From: Rhipicephalus microplus
Taxonomy: Eukaryota; Arthropoda; Arachnida; Ixodida; Ixodidae
Length of the DNA stretch: 64,000 nucleotides
Direction: 5' to 3'
Assembly (NCBI RefSeq): GCF_043290135.1
Contig: NC_134710.1
Span: 3,273,821 to 3,337,820 of the forward strand
Shown here: positions 47,438 to 59,689 of the stretch, one piece after another
Layout: each line of letters starts with the position of its first letter
Numbering within the stretch: the first letter of the stretch is position 1
Notes under the pieces: model-generated
The model's database searches: none
What the model was told of the DNA's origin: nothing
The model's input: only the letters and a program-made list of their open reading frames with translations
Made by a program: the position numbers and the translations under genes

Positions 47438-48300
47438 TCAAATTCAAAATTTTATTTACCAGACATAACTGGAAAGTTGCCAAGACTAAAAGGCACGAAT
47501 GGCTTGACAAAGGCCCTGAAGACCCGTACATGCCCATGGAAGTAGCGCGGAAACGATGACAAGTACATCATAGACAAGTACAATATAAAACATGAACAAT
47601 GCACACTAAGTCAAGAAATGGTTTCCCAACTGATTATTCTACATCTATAATAAAAAATGGTTTTCCAAAAAGCAATATCCATGCATAGACCATCGAATAC
47701 ATTAAAATTTATAAGCTTAAGAAAACACATGTATACATTTACCTGAACACACATACATTCATATCGCGAGTACAACGCAAGATAACAAGATGTAACATGA
47801 TAAAAGTTCTTTACAGTAAACTAAACTATGGAACAAAAATTTTACATGAACCATGGGAATAGTTTCTGCGCATGTTACGATGAAGCCAGAGGGCAGAAAT
47901 GTGAGTGATGTTGTTGTAGGTGATTGTGCTTTCGTGCGTGTCAAGTGTTGTGGGAATATTGTAGTCCAAGGATTGGCATCTAGATGTATAGCGGAAACGT
48001 GGTACGAACCGAATATCTGTGTTTCTTGTGAGAATTGTAATGAGACGATGTTCAAGGCATGGCAATTATCTGATAAAGTTGGAGAGCTCCCCATACGAAA
48101 AATAAAGTGTGAGCAATAGGTGAAATGTGTAAAGGTTGTTAGCTCGTATCTTACTGAATTCTTTGAGGGCTCCATGCGTCGTTTCGAGCGGTTCAAAATT
48201 TCCAATCTGGCAGACTATGTTTTTTTTTGCAAGGTAACGACTCGATTTATGTTTGCTTTGCTTGTAGTGGCCCATACAAGCCTGCAATACATTAGATGGG
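47438..48300 (-). mobile_element. Probable LINE 3' end (CR1/L2-like)
   Basis: The minus-strand sequence ends with tctggtaaataaaattttg followed by direct gaatttgaa/gaacttgaa units at about 47,438-47,460. This is the style of 3' UTR and short-repeat tail seen in CR1/L2-like LINEs. Upstream frames (such as 47,759-48,205) contain no clear RT motif, so the assignment rests on the 3' end and on position. An ordinary AT-rich sequence is an alternative. Confidence 0.4.
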
Positions 48301-48432
48301 AACTAAATAGCTCACAGTATATCTCAAATTTTACCTTGAGCGTCAAAATCTTACGGCAATGAGACATCACGCCTGTTACCGAAAAAAGCTTTTTGCAAAC
48401 AAAACTTACGTGTGTATCCCAGCCTGACTAAA

Positions 48433-48946
48433 AAAATGCCGCCATATCCACGAAGTGAATGATGATGAGTGGGCGAAGCTCCGGAGGTAAACCTGGTAAA
48501 CCATGAATCCTCCGTACATTTTGCCCACCCAATTTTATTGCAACGCTCCCCCTAGCGTACGTCGCCGCACTATATCGAACGATGACACGCGCCATATGTG
48601 GCATCATTCCTATTTTATAACACCTCGCATCTTTCATAATCAACTACACGTGCCGCCGTCTAGTTTATAACATCTTGCATCTTTTGGACGGACGGACGGA
48701 CGGACGGACGGATGGACGGACGGATGGATGGACGGACGGACGGACGGACGGACGGACGGACGGACGGACGGACGGACGGATGGATGGATGGATGGATGGA
48801 TGGACGGACGGACGGACGGATGGACGGATGGATATGGCTGTACCCTTTAGATCGGGTGGTGGCTAGCGTAATACTTAGAACTGAACGAGAGGTGGCTACA
48901 TACAGGGGACGCACAGCCCACGCCTTAAGGAGCTTCGCTCCTAAAA
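48433..48946 (+). mobile_element. MITE family D, copy with GGAC array
   Basis: Starts gccgccatatccacgaagtg and ends with the palindromic ttaaggagcttcgctcctaa. Between the ends are gcgaagctccggagg, short unique sequence, a GGAC/GGAT array and gtggtggctagcg. The left end is shared with 2005, 54,457 and 55,726. No coding function. Confidence 0.65.
48688..48835. repeat. (GGAC)n/(GGAT)n microsatellite
   Basis: About 37 tetranucleotide units, alternating blocks of ggac and ggat. The frames across it give only DGRT or PSVR repeat peptides. Confidence 0.97.
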
Positions 48947-49017
48947 TGACTGATACTCGAGCTTTCTTCGTGGCTTCTGGAAAAACACCATGTTCACGAA
49001 CTAAGTTATATATGTAC

Positions 49018-49068
49018 TATGTGCGTGCGTGTGCGTGCGTGCGTGCGTGTGCGTGCGTGCGCGTGTCT
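49018..49068. repeat. (GTGC)n/(GT)n microsatellite
   Basis: Mixed gtgc and gtgcgt units over about 50 bp. Confidence 0.9.
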
Positions 49069-49314
49069 AGATATCTGGATACCAACTGAACATTCTGCAA
49101 TTTCGCAGATTCTTTAGCGGTTGATCTTGTTTTTATCAGATTTGTTTTTAATCAGATCGGAGGCGCAACGGGGTTATTCGTGTACGCTATAGAACCAGTA
49201 GAACTTGTACACAAGCCCGAGCGACTTGAATGCAAAAAATTATGAGTCATGGACCTGATCGGGGTCTTAAATAACGAGGTCATCTGTTTCATGACTTCAT
49301 CGTGTCTTATTTCA

Positions 49315-49492
49315 TCTTGGCTGCGGCAGCTGCATTTCCGATGGAGGCGGAAATGTTATAGGCCCGTGTGCTCATATTTAAGTGCACATTAAAGAACCCC
49401 AGGTGGTCGAAATTTCCGGAGCCCTCCACTACCGCGTCTCTCATAATCATGTGGTGGTTTGGGGATGTTAAACCCCACACATCAATCAATCG
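49315..49492 (+). mobile_element. Ruka: 5'-truncated Ruka SINE with perfect 16 bp TSD
   Basis: The copy begins at tcttggctgcggcagctgc (head and boxes missing) and ends in catcaatcaatcg. The duplication atcgtgtcttatttca is perfect at 49,299-49,314 and 49,493-49,508, so this is a comparatively recent insertion. Confidence 0.94.
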
Positions 49493-49508
49493 ATCGTGTC
49501 TTATTTCA

Positions 49509-50612
49509 ACGTTTGAGCTCACCGCGCGTGCTTTGCGGTATACCTGCGCTGCCTCGAGCAAGTTTAACCAAAATTATTTTTTTTTATCTACCGCAGTACC
49601 CATGTGCTCTCGACTGGCGACCGAGTCCAGGCGAAATTTCTTCGAAGGCAAAATGTTACCGAGGCCCGCCTACGTGCTTAGATAAAGATGAACCGAAAAG
49701 AACTGCAGGTGGTCGTGATTTTCGGAACCCGAAGTCTATCAAAAGCTTGTGGTTGTTTTGGGACGCCTCGAATAATACTGCTGTCTACCGATCGCGCCGC
49801 GCTATCTTTTACTTCCGCAGCAACACTGCTTGTGCCACAAGGCGTTTTTTAATCGGAGGCGCTGAATTTAATTCCATTTGTGAACAGAATATTCACAGGA
49901 AAGGCGGCAAAGCCTTGTGGCAATTAACATAAAAATATCTGCTTAAAATGACAATAAAAAATACTCGGCTTTGCTTTATGAGGAATGTACTGCATAGCTC
50001 CCAATAAGCGTTAACACCTCGCACCGGAACGTCACTCTCCAATTGTAACGGACTGGTGAGACGCACTTTGCAGAAGAGAGTTCTTTTTCCCCTTTTTGCT
50101 TCCAAATTTAACTGAACCGTTTAATTGGAAAGCAAAAGCCCAAGTTTAATTGGGCTTTTGCTTTATAGTTTAATTGGGCCGTATGAAACAGGCAGAAGTC
50201 TGCGTGATACTTGTGGGGAACGACTACCTGGTCTCGCTACACTCTGCGCATATCCTTGCATGAGCGACACCAAAACACCATTTCTCAGCTCCAAAGAGAG
50301 GTTTTTTTCTTGTTCGTTCACTCTTTTTTTTTACATACTTTCCTTAATACTGAAATCCCCCATCTTCTCAGTAAACGAGTTATCCCTGTTCCCACTTCGG
50401 AGTGAAGTGAAACTGACACTGGCGGCACTAACTCCCCCTCAAGTTGATCATCACTCTGCGATTTCATGAGATTACTTCTCCAGATGACTGGGCTGTTTGA
50501 ACTGCTTTGCTTCGCGTCTACCACTGTTTATTCCTAGTGTTATTCTCACTGCTTAGCTCTGTTGCCATTTTCCGTGCCTATGAACGGGTTAAGAGCTTGT
50601 ACTATCTGTAAA
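49509..50612. other. No recognised gene; one perfect hairpin
   Basis: Apart from the hairpin at 50,129-50,164 no feature was recognised. The 157-codon frame at 49,459-49,932 starts inside the SINE and has no known domain. Confidence 0.35.
50129..50164. repeat. Perfect 15 bp-stem hairpin
   Basis: aaagcaaaagcccaa and ttgggcttttgcttt pair perfectly around a 6-base loop. Similar aattggaa/tttaattggg words around it suggest a small palindromic duplication. Confidence 0.85.
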
Positions 50613-50619
50613 GCGACAC

Positions 50620-50690
50620 TGATGGCGCAGTGGTTGGAGTATCAGCCTCACGAGCAAGAGGTCCGTGGTTAGAATCTCGGTGCCATGCTG
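50620..50690 (+). promoter_or_regulatory. tRNA-like pol III promoter-like head of LINE
   Basis: tggcgcagtggttggagtat fits an A box and ggtccgtggttagaatctcg a B box, with the usual tRNA-like spacing, ending tgcca. It is followed by an A-rich run. The acceptor stem is not convincing, so it is not a tRNA gene. It could be the natural 5' end of this LINE family or a SINE that inserted just upstream. Confidence 0.55.
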
Positions 50691-51002
50691 CTCCAAACCG
50701 GATTAAAAAAAAACATCTGCGTGGCAATGGAACTGCATCAGGCCTGGAGTGCGGCCTCACCGGTGACGACCACCGGTAACGCACACCCTCACCAGAGAAG
50801 GATTGGCCACCCTGGTGCAGTATCTGGCCACTACCTTCCACATGCATACGTCAATTAACTCAAGGTCCTCTGTTCCCAGCGACTGCGAAGCAGCTGACCA
50901 TGGAGGCGGTCAGCAACGCAGCAGGTGGTGCTAAGAATCTTTGGGTCTGGACAGGCCGCCATTGACACATGAACTCGGCAACGTTAACGCTAGAACCTTA
51001 TC

Positions 51003-51500
51003 TGGTGCAGCAAGTCTAGCTGTACTATTCGAGATTCTAGAGGGTGGTAAATAGAGTGTAATAAGGCTCAGTGAGCTCAGGAGGAAAGATGAGGCCTATA
51101 CAGTGCTACAGAATGTGCCTGCCGTTTGCTATCGTGGCTTATCTGACAGAAGAGAACTGGACGTGTGGTTACTACTCAGACAATATAGCATTAATAACAG
51201 GGTGGTAGGCATAGTAAATAAACTCAATAAGAGACACAAGATGAAGGTGGTACAGGCTTACGCACCTACATCCTGCCCTGATGACGCGTTAGTTGAAAGC
51301 TTATATGAAAACATGGAATCGGCAATGTAAGGTAAAAACACAGTATACTATACTGATGGGCGACTTCAATGCCACGGTAGGGAAAAAGCAGGCTGGAGAC
51401 CAGCCAGTAGATTATGGCATCAGTACAAGAAATGCCTGGGAGAGCTATCAGCAGAATTCGCAGAACGCAATAGTTTACGGATCTTGAATACCTTCTAGCG
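51003..51500 (+). pseudogene. RTE-like LINE endonuclease, decayed
   Basis: Recognisable blocks: YRGLSDRRELDVWLLLRQ, NKRHKMKVVQAYAPTSCPDD, then in another frame TQYTILMGDFNATVGKKQAG. GDFNA is the conserved Asp-Asn motif of APE-type endonucleases and is intact here. The N-terminal Asn block (ATLTLEP region) is damaged. Stops and at least one frameshift (near 51,330) inactivate it. Confidence 0.82.
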
Positions 51501-52049
51501 AAAACGAGAGAACCGTAAGTGGACATGGAGGAGCCATAATGGCGAAAGTAAGAACGAAATAGACTTTACAATGAGTGCACGCCCAGGCATTGCGCAACAT
51601 GTGAAAGTGCTTGGGAAGGCATCATGCAGTGACAATAGAATGGTACAGTCTCGAATTCGCCTAGACTTGAAGAAGTAACGACAAAAACTGAAGCAATCAA
51701 TGAGCTAGCACTGAGAGGGACAGTAAAAGAATTCAGAGTTTCGCTTCAGAACAGGTACTCGGCTCTTATTGAGGAAACCAGCCATAGCGTTGGCGCAATG
51801 AATGCTAATCTGACGAGTACCATTACGGAGTGTGCAATGAAAGTTGAAGGTACGGTAGTTAGACAGGACACTGGCAAGCTGTCAAGAAAACGAAGAATCT
51901 CATTAAGAAGCATGAAAGCCTAAAATACACCAGACTAAATGAAATTGGCAGATAAATTGAAGTTGAATGATAAGCGTAAGGTATCCAATTTCAGATGTTA
52001 TAACATGGAGAGAATCTAACACGCTCTGAAGAACAGAGGAAGCATCAAA

Positions 52050-52620
52050 GTGAAGAAGAAAAAACTTGGGATAGGCCAAAACCAGATTTATGCACTAAGA
52101 AACAAGGAAGGCGAAGTACCTACCAACTTGTATAGGAGAGTTAAAATGTTTTACAGAGATGTCTACAATAGCCGGAACAACCACGACCTTAATAAAAGAA
52201 CTAGCAGTAACCCAGATGGCATCCAACCAGTAATGAGAGAATAAATAAGAAAAGCCATGGAGGGAATGCAAAGAGGCGAAGCTGCTGGCGAAGATCAGGT
52301 AACATCAGATATGCTGAAAGACGGAGGACAGATGTGTTAGAAAAACTATAGCCACCCTGTTTACGAAGCGTCTCCTGACGGGAAGAGTACCAGAATCTTG
52401 GAAGAATGATAATAATCATCTTATTACATAAGAAAGGAGATGAGAATTAAGGGCTTGAAGGACTACAGGCCGATCAGCTTGCTCTCCGTCGTATGCAAGC
52501 TATTTACAAAGGTAATTGATGACAAAATTAAGAACACATGAGGATTTAACTAACCACTGGAACAAGGAGGATTTAGAACAGGCTACTCAACAATCCACCA
52601 CATCCATACAATTAATGAGC
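52050..52620 (+). pseudogene. RTE-like LINE linker and N-terminal RT fragment
   Basis: Blocks in order: GIGQNQIYALRNKEGEVPTN, AMEGMQRGEAAGEDQVTSDM, LLSVVCKLFTKVIDDKI and TGYSTIHHIHTI, spread over frames. They correspond to the linker, the fingers and RT motif 2. Box A and the catalytic YADD-type motif are not present. Confidence 0.78.
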
Positions 52621-53020
52621 ACGGTGAAATTTCATGCGAGACATCGTAGCTGCTTGTATATACTTTTATTTATGCGTGCACGTGTGCATAGTCTGCGCGA
52701 TAAAGCTAATAGATTAAGCATGCCATTCGACGTGAGTACCGACACTCGGCAAGAGCAAGCGTTGTGAGCGTACCTGAGCTTTGCTGGGAGCGTCTGTCAA
52801 TCAAACTGATTGACGCGTGAACTCGGATACAAATTCGTTGATTCTGAAAAGGCCCGAGTTCAACCCGTGACTGTGATAGTGCCAGTGTGATTGTCAAGCG
52901 TTGATGCGATGAACGCTAAGCAGCAGATTCTTTGCATATAAAGTAATTTGGTAAGCTTAAAGTACTTGTGCGAGGCTGGAGCCACAGAGAAGCTTCTGCT
53001 CACCTAGCGCTTCTTGCAGC
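52621..53020. other. No recognised gene
   Basis: Unique-looking sequence after the abrupt end of the RTE-like similarity. Nothing assigned. Confidence 0.4.
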
Positions 53021-53108
53021 TTTTACTGCGATAGAAAAATATGAGGACACTCTCGGCTGCATTGTGCAGCAGGCGCCGGCATCGACATGGGCGTCACTGT
53101 CACTCACC

Positions 53109-53112
<4 letters not shown>
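53020..53112 (+). repeat. Dispersed repeat family C, short fragment
   Basis: gatagaaaaatatgaggaca and ccggcatcgacatgggcgtc match the start of the copy at 41,960-42,045. The similarity ends exactly where the TA tract begins. Confidence 0.6.
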
Positions 53113-54240
<1,128 letters not shown>

Positions 54241-54271
54241 CAACGCTACGGCCACTCAACCACCATGCCTG

Positions 54272-54440
<169 letters not shown>

Positions 54441-54452
54441 ACGCCAGAACAA

Positions 54453-55446
54453 AATCGCGGCATATACACGGAGTACATGATAATAAGTGGGGCGAAGCGC
54501 TGGAGGGTTTAGTCGCTAAACCGTGGATTATCCGCGAAGATCGCCCACTACATGATCAAAGACGTGACAAACACTGTGTTGTTTATACAACAAATTCCAT
54601 TATTTGTAAGTGGTATATATACGCCGCTTTCATTCCCCCTTCATTATAATGACTTTGGATAATGAAGTGGTGGATTGGTGATGGGGCGTAGTGAGATGTT
54701 TGCAAGCACCAAGTAGTGGGCAGTTGGCGAAGGTGGAACTTTAGGCGGTCACGTACATACATACAAGGGATGGAAAGACCCACGCTTTTATGAATTTCAT
54801 GCCGCAAATGAGTCAAAAAGCGACTGTGGCACGCGGTATGAAACGTGGGACCTCTGAATTGTCAATGCGATGCGTTAACCACTGAGCCACGAAGGAGCGC
54901 CTCCTTCAACGTTCAAACGGCAAGCTATTTATATTCGCTTACCGCTGGTGATGGCATCTTCTCGGGAGGGGGGGGGGGGGCAATCGTGTTTTCAGGATCA
55001 TCAGCAAGATATCACAATGAGCGTGCGTCGCCACATCGTCACGACACGACGGCGCGCGCTCTCATCTCCCACGCGTACTTTGCCCCACGGAGGGGGAGCA
55101 GGGTGAACGGCCCGCGCTTATCTCGCGGTGGGGACAATTGTACGTCCTGGCTGGCCTTGGGCTTTCACCGGTACGATTCTGTTGTAGTTACCGGGCGCAC
55201 AATAGTCACTGCAATCGTTGCACCACCTTCGTTTGCGAAAAGAACGCGCTCTCCAGACACAGCGAAGTAACAACCGAGACGCTTATTCGCATCCATCTGT
55301 ACCTGTGAGTACGTTTCTTGCGTCATTTCTGCGTGAGAAACGCGGGGCATCTTTCTATCTACTTGCCATACTGCGCGTGACTTCTCAATTTGTTGCTATC
55401 GCGTTCATTGCTTCGCCTTTGCGGCGAGCTGTGACTTCTTTTTAAG
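54453..55446 (+). repeat. Dispersed repeat: family D end fused to family C body, copy 3
   Basis: Begins with a family D-type end (gcggcatatacacggagtac...gcgaagcgctggaggg), continues with unique sequence, a minus-strand tRNA-like segment (54,837-54,905: A-box-like tggctcagtggttaacgc, B-box-like gaggtcccacgtttcatacc) and then the family C body with caaacggcaagctat, a G run (54,969-54,980) and gattctgttgtagttaccgg to cgccttgccgg-type end. It is the longest copy, so C and D may be parts of one element. The frames on it are not conserved in other copies. Confidence 0.65.
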
Positions 55447-55496
55447 TTGGACATGTACTCAAGTGCGTGGTCGGCTTCGAAGTGAGGAGCGCGTCC

Positions 55497-55582
55497 TCAT
55501 CATCATCATCAGCCTGACTACGTCCACTGCAGGACAAAGGCCTCTCCCATGTTCCGCCAGTTAACCCGGTGCTGTGCTTGGT
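55497..55582 (-). mobile_element. RTE-like LINE 3' end fragment
   Basis: catcatcatcatcagcctga...ggcctctcccatgttccgcc is the reverse complement of the coding end and (gat)n tail at 59,575-59,662, and is nearly identical to it. The element is truncated to under 100 bases. Confidence 0.82.
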
Positions 55583-55724
55583 TCCCGGTTCTAGCTTTGC
55601 ATGGCTTCATTAGCACGGTCTTAAAATGTGGCGTAAATACCTCAGCCTTACCATGACTTGGCTTAAGTAGCTTGGTCAATAGCATGTCATCCAAGTATGC
55701 CATCCAGCCAAAAAATCATGGCAT

Positions 55725-55920
55725 ATCCACAGAGTGAATGATGATGAGTGGGGCGAAGCTTCGGAGGGTTTTATCAGTAAACTGTGAATATTCAATCAAT
55801 CCGTCCATCCGTCCATCTGTCTGTTTGCCTGCCCGTCCGTCCACACCTGCTGAATGATTCTTAGAACTAGACTGTCATATACTACGAGCTCCACAACTTT
55901 AGGAGTTCGCCCCTAATAGC
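55725..55920 (+). mobile_element. MITE family D, short copy
   Basis: Begins catggcatatccacagagtg, continues gatgatgagtggggcgaagc and ends ctttaggagttcgcccctaa. The middle holds only a small ccgtccatccgtcc tract (55,800-55,842), far shorter than the arrays at 43.2 and 48.7 kb. It therefore shows the family with an unexpanded or collapsed microsatellite. Confidence 0.65.
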
Positions 55921-56340
55921 TAATTAGGCGACCACACGTGCTCATGTGCTAGCGGGCTATGGCGACTAAGATGACGCGCACCGGCCAAGCAGCGCGCTAT
56001 AATGTACTGGCTGACCATGGTGATTAACACGTGGCCTCGGGTTTAGTTGCGGTCGCGATGTTGTAAAACGCTCGGCCGGTACTGATCTCAGAGTCCACCG
56101 TGCTGATTACTCCGAAACAAACTTGGTACATGCATTAAAAGCTTTCAAACAAATTTAAATACCCAGTGCTTCTAAAAAAACATCATCACGAAAAGTCTTC
56201 GACACCTTTATTGCATGGGTGCACTTCTGCACTCAGTGGAACGACATACTAATGAAAAAAGATGCTTCTGGTTCGAAAAAAAAACCGCCAGACTTAGCCG
56301 ACCGTTCTCCACGCGATGACTGGTTTCATCGTAACCAATG
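55921..56340. other. No recognised gene
   Basis: Nothing recognised in this stretch. Confidence 0.4.
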
Positions 56341-56766
56341 AAACGCCGCGCACCGAAGGGTGGATTTGACTTTTCTTAATGTTGGTTCGTTCATATGGGT
56401 GTCGCCAGAGCTTAGTAATTTCCTGAGTTTGGCGAAACTCGGGATAAACTCGGCCAAACTCGGCCATAGCACCTCAGATCCTGGCTCGGAAAACGAGTGG
56501 CCTGATCTTCTTCGCAAGCACACCCCTGCCTACGTCATCACTCAGCTGCCCAGTGCTCTTTTCTTCTGTGGATGTTTCACTGCTACGTCAACCACTATGA
56601 TGTCACAGCAGCACTATATAAAGCCTGACAAAACGTCACCTGCTTCCAGTGGGCTTGGCAGCATGTCGGCAACGGCTTACACTCAGGTGATACGCTTGGC
56701 TTTCGTGCAGGTAAACTGTTCTCATTCTCTCTTCCCCGCCGTACCCGACACACGGCATTAGTCGCG

Positions 56767-57240
56767 TTGCTAATCGCACGGTGTTGCATTGTCATGATTC
56801 GTGAGTGTACTCATGTTATTCTTAACCTCTTGCTTCTACCAGGCAATATTGAAGAAAACCTTGGTCCTAACACTCGGTCTTCTTCATCACGGCTATCTGA
56901 TGACATAATTCCAGTGCTGAGTGCAATTCAGGCCGGACAAGCAACACTATTAGATCAAATGAAATCACTTCCCATAAAATTATCAGAAAATGACAAATCT
57001 CTTGAAGAGATAAAGAAGAATCTAGAGGAAATAGATGGCGTTCGTTCTTTGAGTGAGGTGATCGAAGAACAAACGCCCGTTGTTTCGAGGCATGGCAGAG
57101 CAAAGTACTAAGTTACGCGCAATTTTGGCTACCAGACTGGACGACTCCCAAGATATACGGCTACACGCTCAAGGCGAGTGTATTTTGGACTCAAAGAATG
57201 TTAAACATGCGAGAAATCAGAAAAGATAATCATCGACTTC
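56767..57240 (+). pseudogene. LINE ORF1 with degenerate N-terminal 2A-like motif
   Basis: The 114-codon frame starts with a hydrophobic stretch (LNLLLLP) leading into GNIEENLGP at residues 26-34 (56,842-56,868), then a Ser-rich linker and a predicted coiled coil (LLDQMKSLPIKL, LEEIKKNLEEI). The position and form match the 2A-like sequences reported at the N-terminus of some non-LTR element proteins (consensus D-x-E-x-N-P-G-P), but the key Asp is Asn and the first Pro is Leu, so translational skipping is unlikely in this copy. Downstream, TKLRAILATRLDDSQDIRL continues in another frame. Confidence 0.6.
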
Positions 57241-57397
57241 TGCAGCACGAACCTTGAAACTTCTCTGCAACCAAGAGGCATAGACCGCGCTCACACGATG
57301 GGCCACTTTCGACCATATCACCCATATTTGTCCGGTTTTCTCACTTAAAAATAAGGAGGGCGTACTATCAAGAAGCGGGCCATTGATTTATTGATGA

Positions 57398-57627
57398 TTT
57401 GATTGATATGTGGGGTTTAACGTCCCGAAACCACCGTGTGATTATGAGAGACGCTGTAGCGGAGGACTCCAGATATTTTGACCACCTGGGTTTCTTTAAC
57501 GTGCACTCAAATCTGAGCACATGGGCCTACAGCATTTTTACCTCCATCGAAAGTGCAGCTGCCACAGCCACGATTTGATCCTGCGGCCAAGCAGCCTAAT
57601 GCCTTAGCCACTAGACCCCGCGGCGGG
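57398..57627 (-). mobile_element. Ruka: Diverged Ruka SINE inside LINE
   Basis: Reverse copy from the tttgattgatatg tail to the head (ctagaccccgcggcggg), with deletions around the B box. It splits ORF1 from the endonuclease of the LINE at 56.4-58.9 kb. No clear duplication at its flanks. Confidence 0.9.
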
Positions 57628-58040
57628 ACATATAAGCGCGCCAACTACGAGACATGCACATTTCTCGCCAGCTGTTCGCCTCGCCCGTAAAAAAAAAATT
57701 GTGGAACTCAACGTAAACCTTTCAAACGTCATTATGATAAACTTATACTCCATAACACTACTTAACATTTTGATTCAACTGAGAAGAAGGTCGTTCAACA
57801 ACCATGGTACTGTTCTCAGCAAGAATTTTCACGCACACCCCTGTCTTTCGTATATACGAACGTAAGAAGTATCTTGCCAAAACGCCCACACTTTGACACG
57901 TAACAGATATCACGGAGTGTAATTTTGTATTTTCAACTTGGCTAAATTCATCCGTTTACAACGCCGAACTACAGTGCTGTTTCCCTGATTTCGTCGTTTT
58001 TTTGCTGCGACCATGAAAACAAACGTGACATGGCGGTATC

Positions 58041-58277
58041 TTGGTATCCCATAACAGCATGCAGTGCTTCGTCGTTGATGTGTCCTCGCCCTTAGAAATA
58101 TTTTGCGCGTTGCCAGGCGTTCAATTCACTTGTTTAATCAGTGTGTGTTACCATCCTCCTGAAGCCGATACGTCTTTCACAAAACGTTTCTATGGTGCAT
58201 TTTATATTGTCACAACTGAATTTCCAAACGCACTACTTATTTTACTTTGTGATGTTAATTTCTCCAGAATAACATAG
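58041..58277 (+). pseudogene. LINE endonuclease fragment
   Basis: The frame carries FTCLISVCYHPPEADTSFTK and FPNALLILLCDVNFSRI. These correspond to the I-x-V-x-YRPP and GDFN motifs of APE-type LINE endonucleases, with Gly changed to Cys and Phe to Val around the conserved Asp and Asn. Only the middle of the domain is recognisable. Confidence 0.7.
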
Positions 58278-58561
58278 TCAAATGCGACACTGACTGCATT
58301 AAAGCACAACGCTGAAGCCACTTCTTAAACTCCTCTTTAACGATTGACCTATAACAACTTATCTCTAAACGGACGCGACAAACGTAGCACTCATACAATA
58401 TTCTGGACCTATAGGTTGCTGACGTCTCACCCAGATTATCTTAGTACAGTGTGATATGTAACAGCCATTATCGATAACTCTGTTTTTCACACAACCTCTC
58501 AGCTCCACTTACCTAATCCCAAGAACAACATTATACGATAAGGGCGACTACACATCTATAA

Positions 58562-58935
58562 ATGATGAACTCTTTCTCTGAATCCTTCCCAACCAATTTT
58601 TTCTTGCGCACTGTCAAAACAAACTGGCACCTATTTAAACCCAAACTACAGCACCTGATAAATGTTTACGTTTCCGCTGTTACCTTAACCCCATGGTTCG
58701 ACGCATCACTAAAACGTCTTCAAAATAATGAAGCGCCAGTTCCGCTCTGCTAACCATTCAGACACCGAGTACGCATGAGATAAATACAAAGCAAGTGAAA
58801 AGCTTTTCGATACCCTCGCAGCTAAAGTCAAACGTTCTTTCTATTCTTCTACCTTACCTGATATGTTATGAAGAAGTTCTAAGCAAATTCGGAAAACAGT
58901 TAACTCTTCATCTACTACCCTTTCACGAACATTAC
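58562..58935 (+). pseudogene. LINE linker region fragment
   Basis: HLFKPKLQHLINVYVSAVTL and PWFDASLKRLQN, then in other frames KYKASEKLFDTLAAKVK and RSFYSSTLPDML, match the endonuclease-RT linker typical of CR1/L2-like elements (PWF/PWW-x-x-x-LKRL). RT motifs do not follow. Confidence 0.62.
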
Positions 58936-59191
58936 ACTCTAAGCCACGAAGGAGATAAATAGGACTAAGTGCTCCATTTCGTACACGCAACTGACAATTA
59001 GTCAAGGGAGGGATTAACTGAAAGATGAGGGTGCCGTGTGCAAACTGAGGGAGGAACTGGTAAACCACACGGAGCAAAGTTTACTTCCATGGAACTTTCC
59101 GGCGCAGTGGCGGCCTCGAAGGACTCGTCAGCATGCGCGTAAGCTATAGTTCATCAAAGAACTCAGCTGTTAACAGTTTAATACAGTGTAA

Positions 59192-59662
59192 ATGGCCGTA
59201 TATAACAGGAAGGTATATAACAGCTGTATCCTGCCGGTACTTAGCTACGGAGCAGAAACCTGGAGACTTACAAAGAGGGTTCAGCTTAAATTGAGGACGA
59301 CGCAGCGAGCAATGGAAAGAAAAATGGTAGGTGTAACCTTAAGAGACAAGAAGAGAGCAGAGTGGATTAGGGAACAAACGGGGGTTAAGGATATCATAGC
59401 TGAAATCAAGAAGAAGAAATGGACATGGGCAGGGCATGTAGCGCGTAGACAGGATAACCGCTGGTCATTAAGGGTAACTGACTGGATTCCCAGAGAAGGG
59501 AAGCGGGTTAGGGGGAGACAGAGGGTTAGGTGGGCAGATGAGATTAAGAAGTTTGCGGGTATAAATTGGAAGCAGCAAGCACAGGACCGGGTTAACTGGC
59601 GGAACATGGGAGAGGCCTTTGTCCTGCAGTGGACGTAGTCAGGCTGATGATGATGATGATGA
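59192..59662 (+). pseudogene. RTE-like LINE C-terminal coding end, open frame, plus tail
   Basis: A 148-codon frame from 59,192 to 59,638 contains YNSCILPVLSYGAETWRLTK, KRAEWIREQTGVKDIIAEIK, KWTWAGHVARRQDNRWSLRV, GRQRVRWADEIKKFAGINW and ends NMGEAFVLQWT. It is the post-RT region of an RTE-like LINE and has no internal stop, followed by a (gat)n tail to 59,662. It is a typical 5'-truncated and comparatively young insertion. The Met at the start is chance, since the true protein begins far upstream. Confidence 0.88.
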
Positions 59663-59689
59663 TGAAATGGCCGTGACAATTACGGCAAC

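Larger units (their letters stand above)
50615..52620 (+). mobile_element. RTE-like LINE, 5' part, with tRNA-like head
   Basis: Order: tRNA-like head (50,620-50,690), an A-rich stretch, a 5' UTR matching 22,890-23,110, endonuclease blocks (51,000-51,500), linker and the start of RT (52,050-52,620). The similarity stops after the RT segment matching FRTGYSTIHHIHTINE, so the 3' half with boxes A to C and tail is missing. Losing the 3' half is not the usual LINE truncation and implies a later deletion. Confidence 0.87.
56360..58935 (+). mobile_element. 5' half of a CR1/L2-like LINE (ORF1 + EN, RT missing)
   Basis: Order: GC-moderate 5' region with a TATA-like tatataaag at 56,615; ORF1 with a 2A-like motif (56,767-57,230); a Ruka insert; endonuclease remnants (58,041-58,277); linker remnants (58,562-58,930). 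The RT and 3' end are absent, so the copy was truncated at its 3' side by a later event. Confidence 0.75.

Noticed and set aside
47759..48205. 148-codon minus-strand frame as a LINE RT
   Set aside because: No RT motif can be read in any frame here. Only the 3' UTR style suggests a LINE.
48660..49089. Frames coding DGRT/PSVR repeats
   Set aside because: Translations of the GGAC/GGAT array, not a gene.
56842..56868. A working 2A skipping sequence
   Set aside because: The Asp and the first Pro of the core are replaced, and the host frame is broken downstream.
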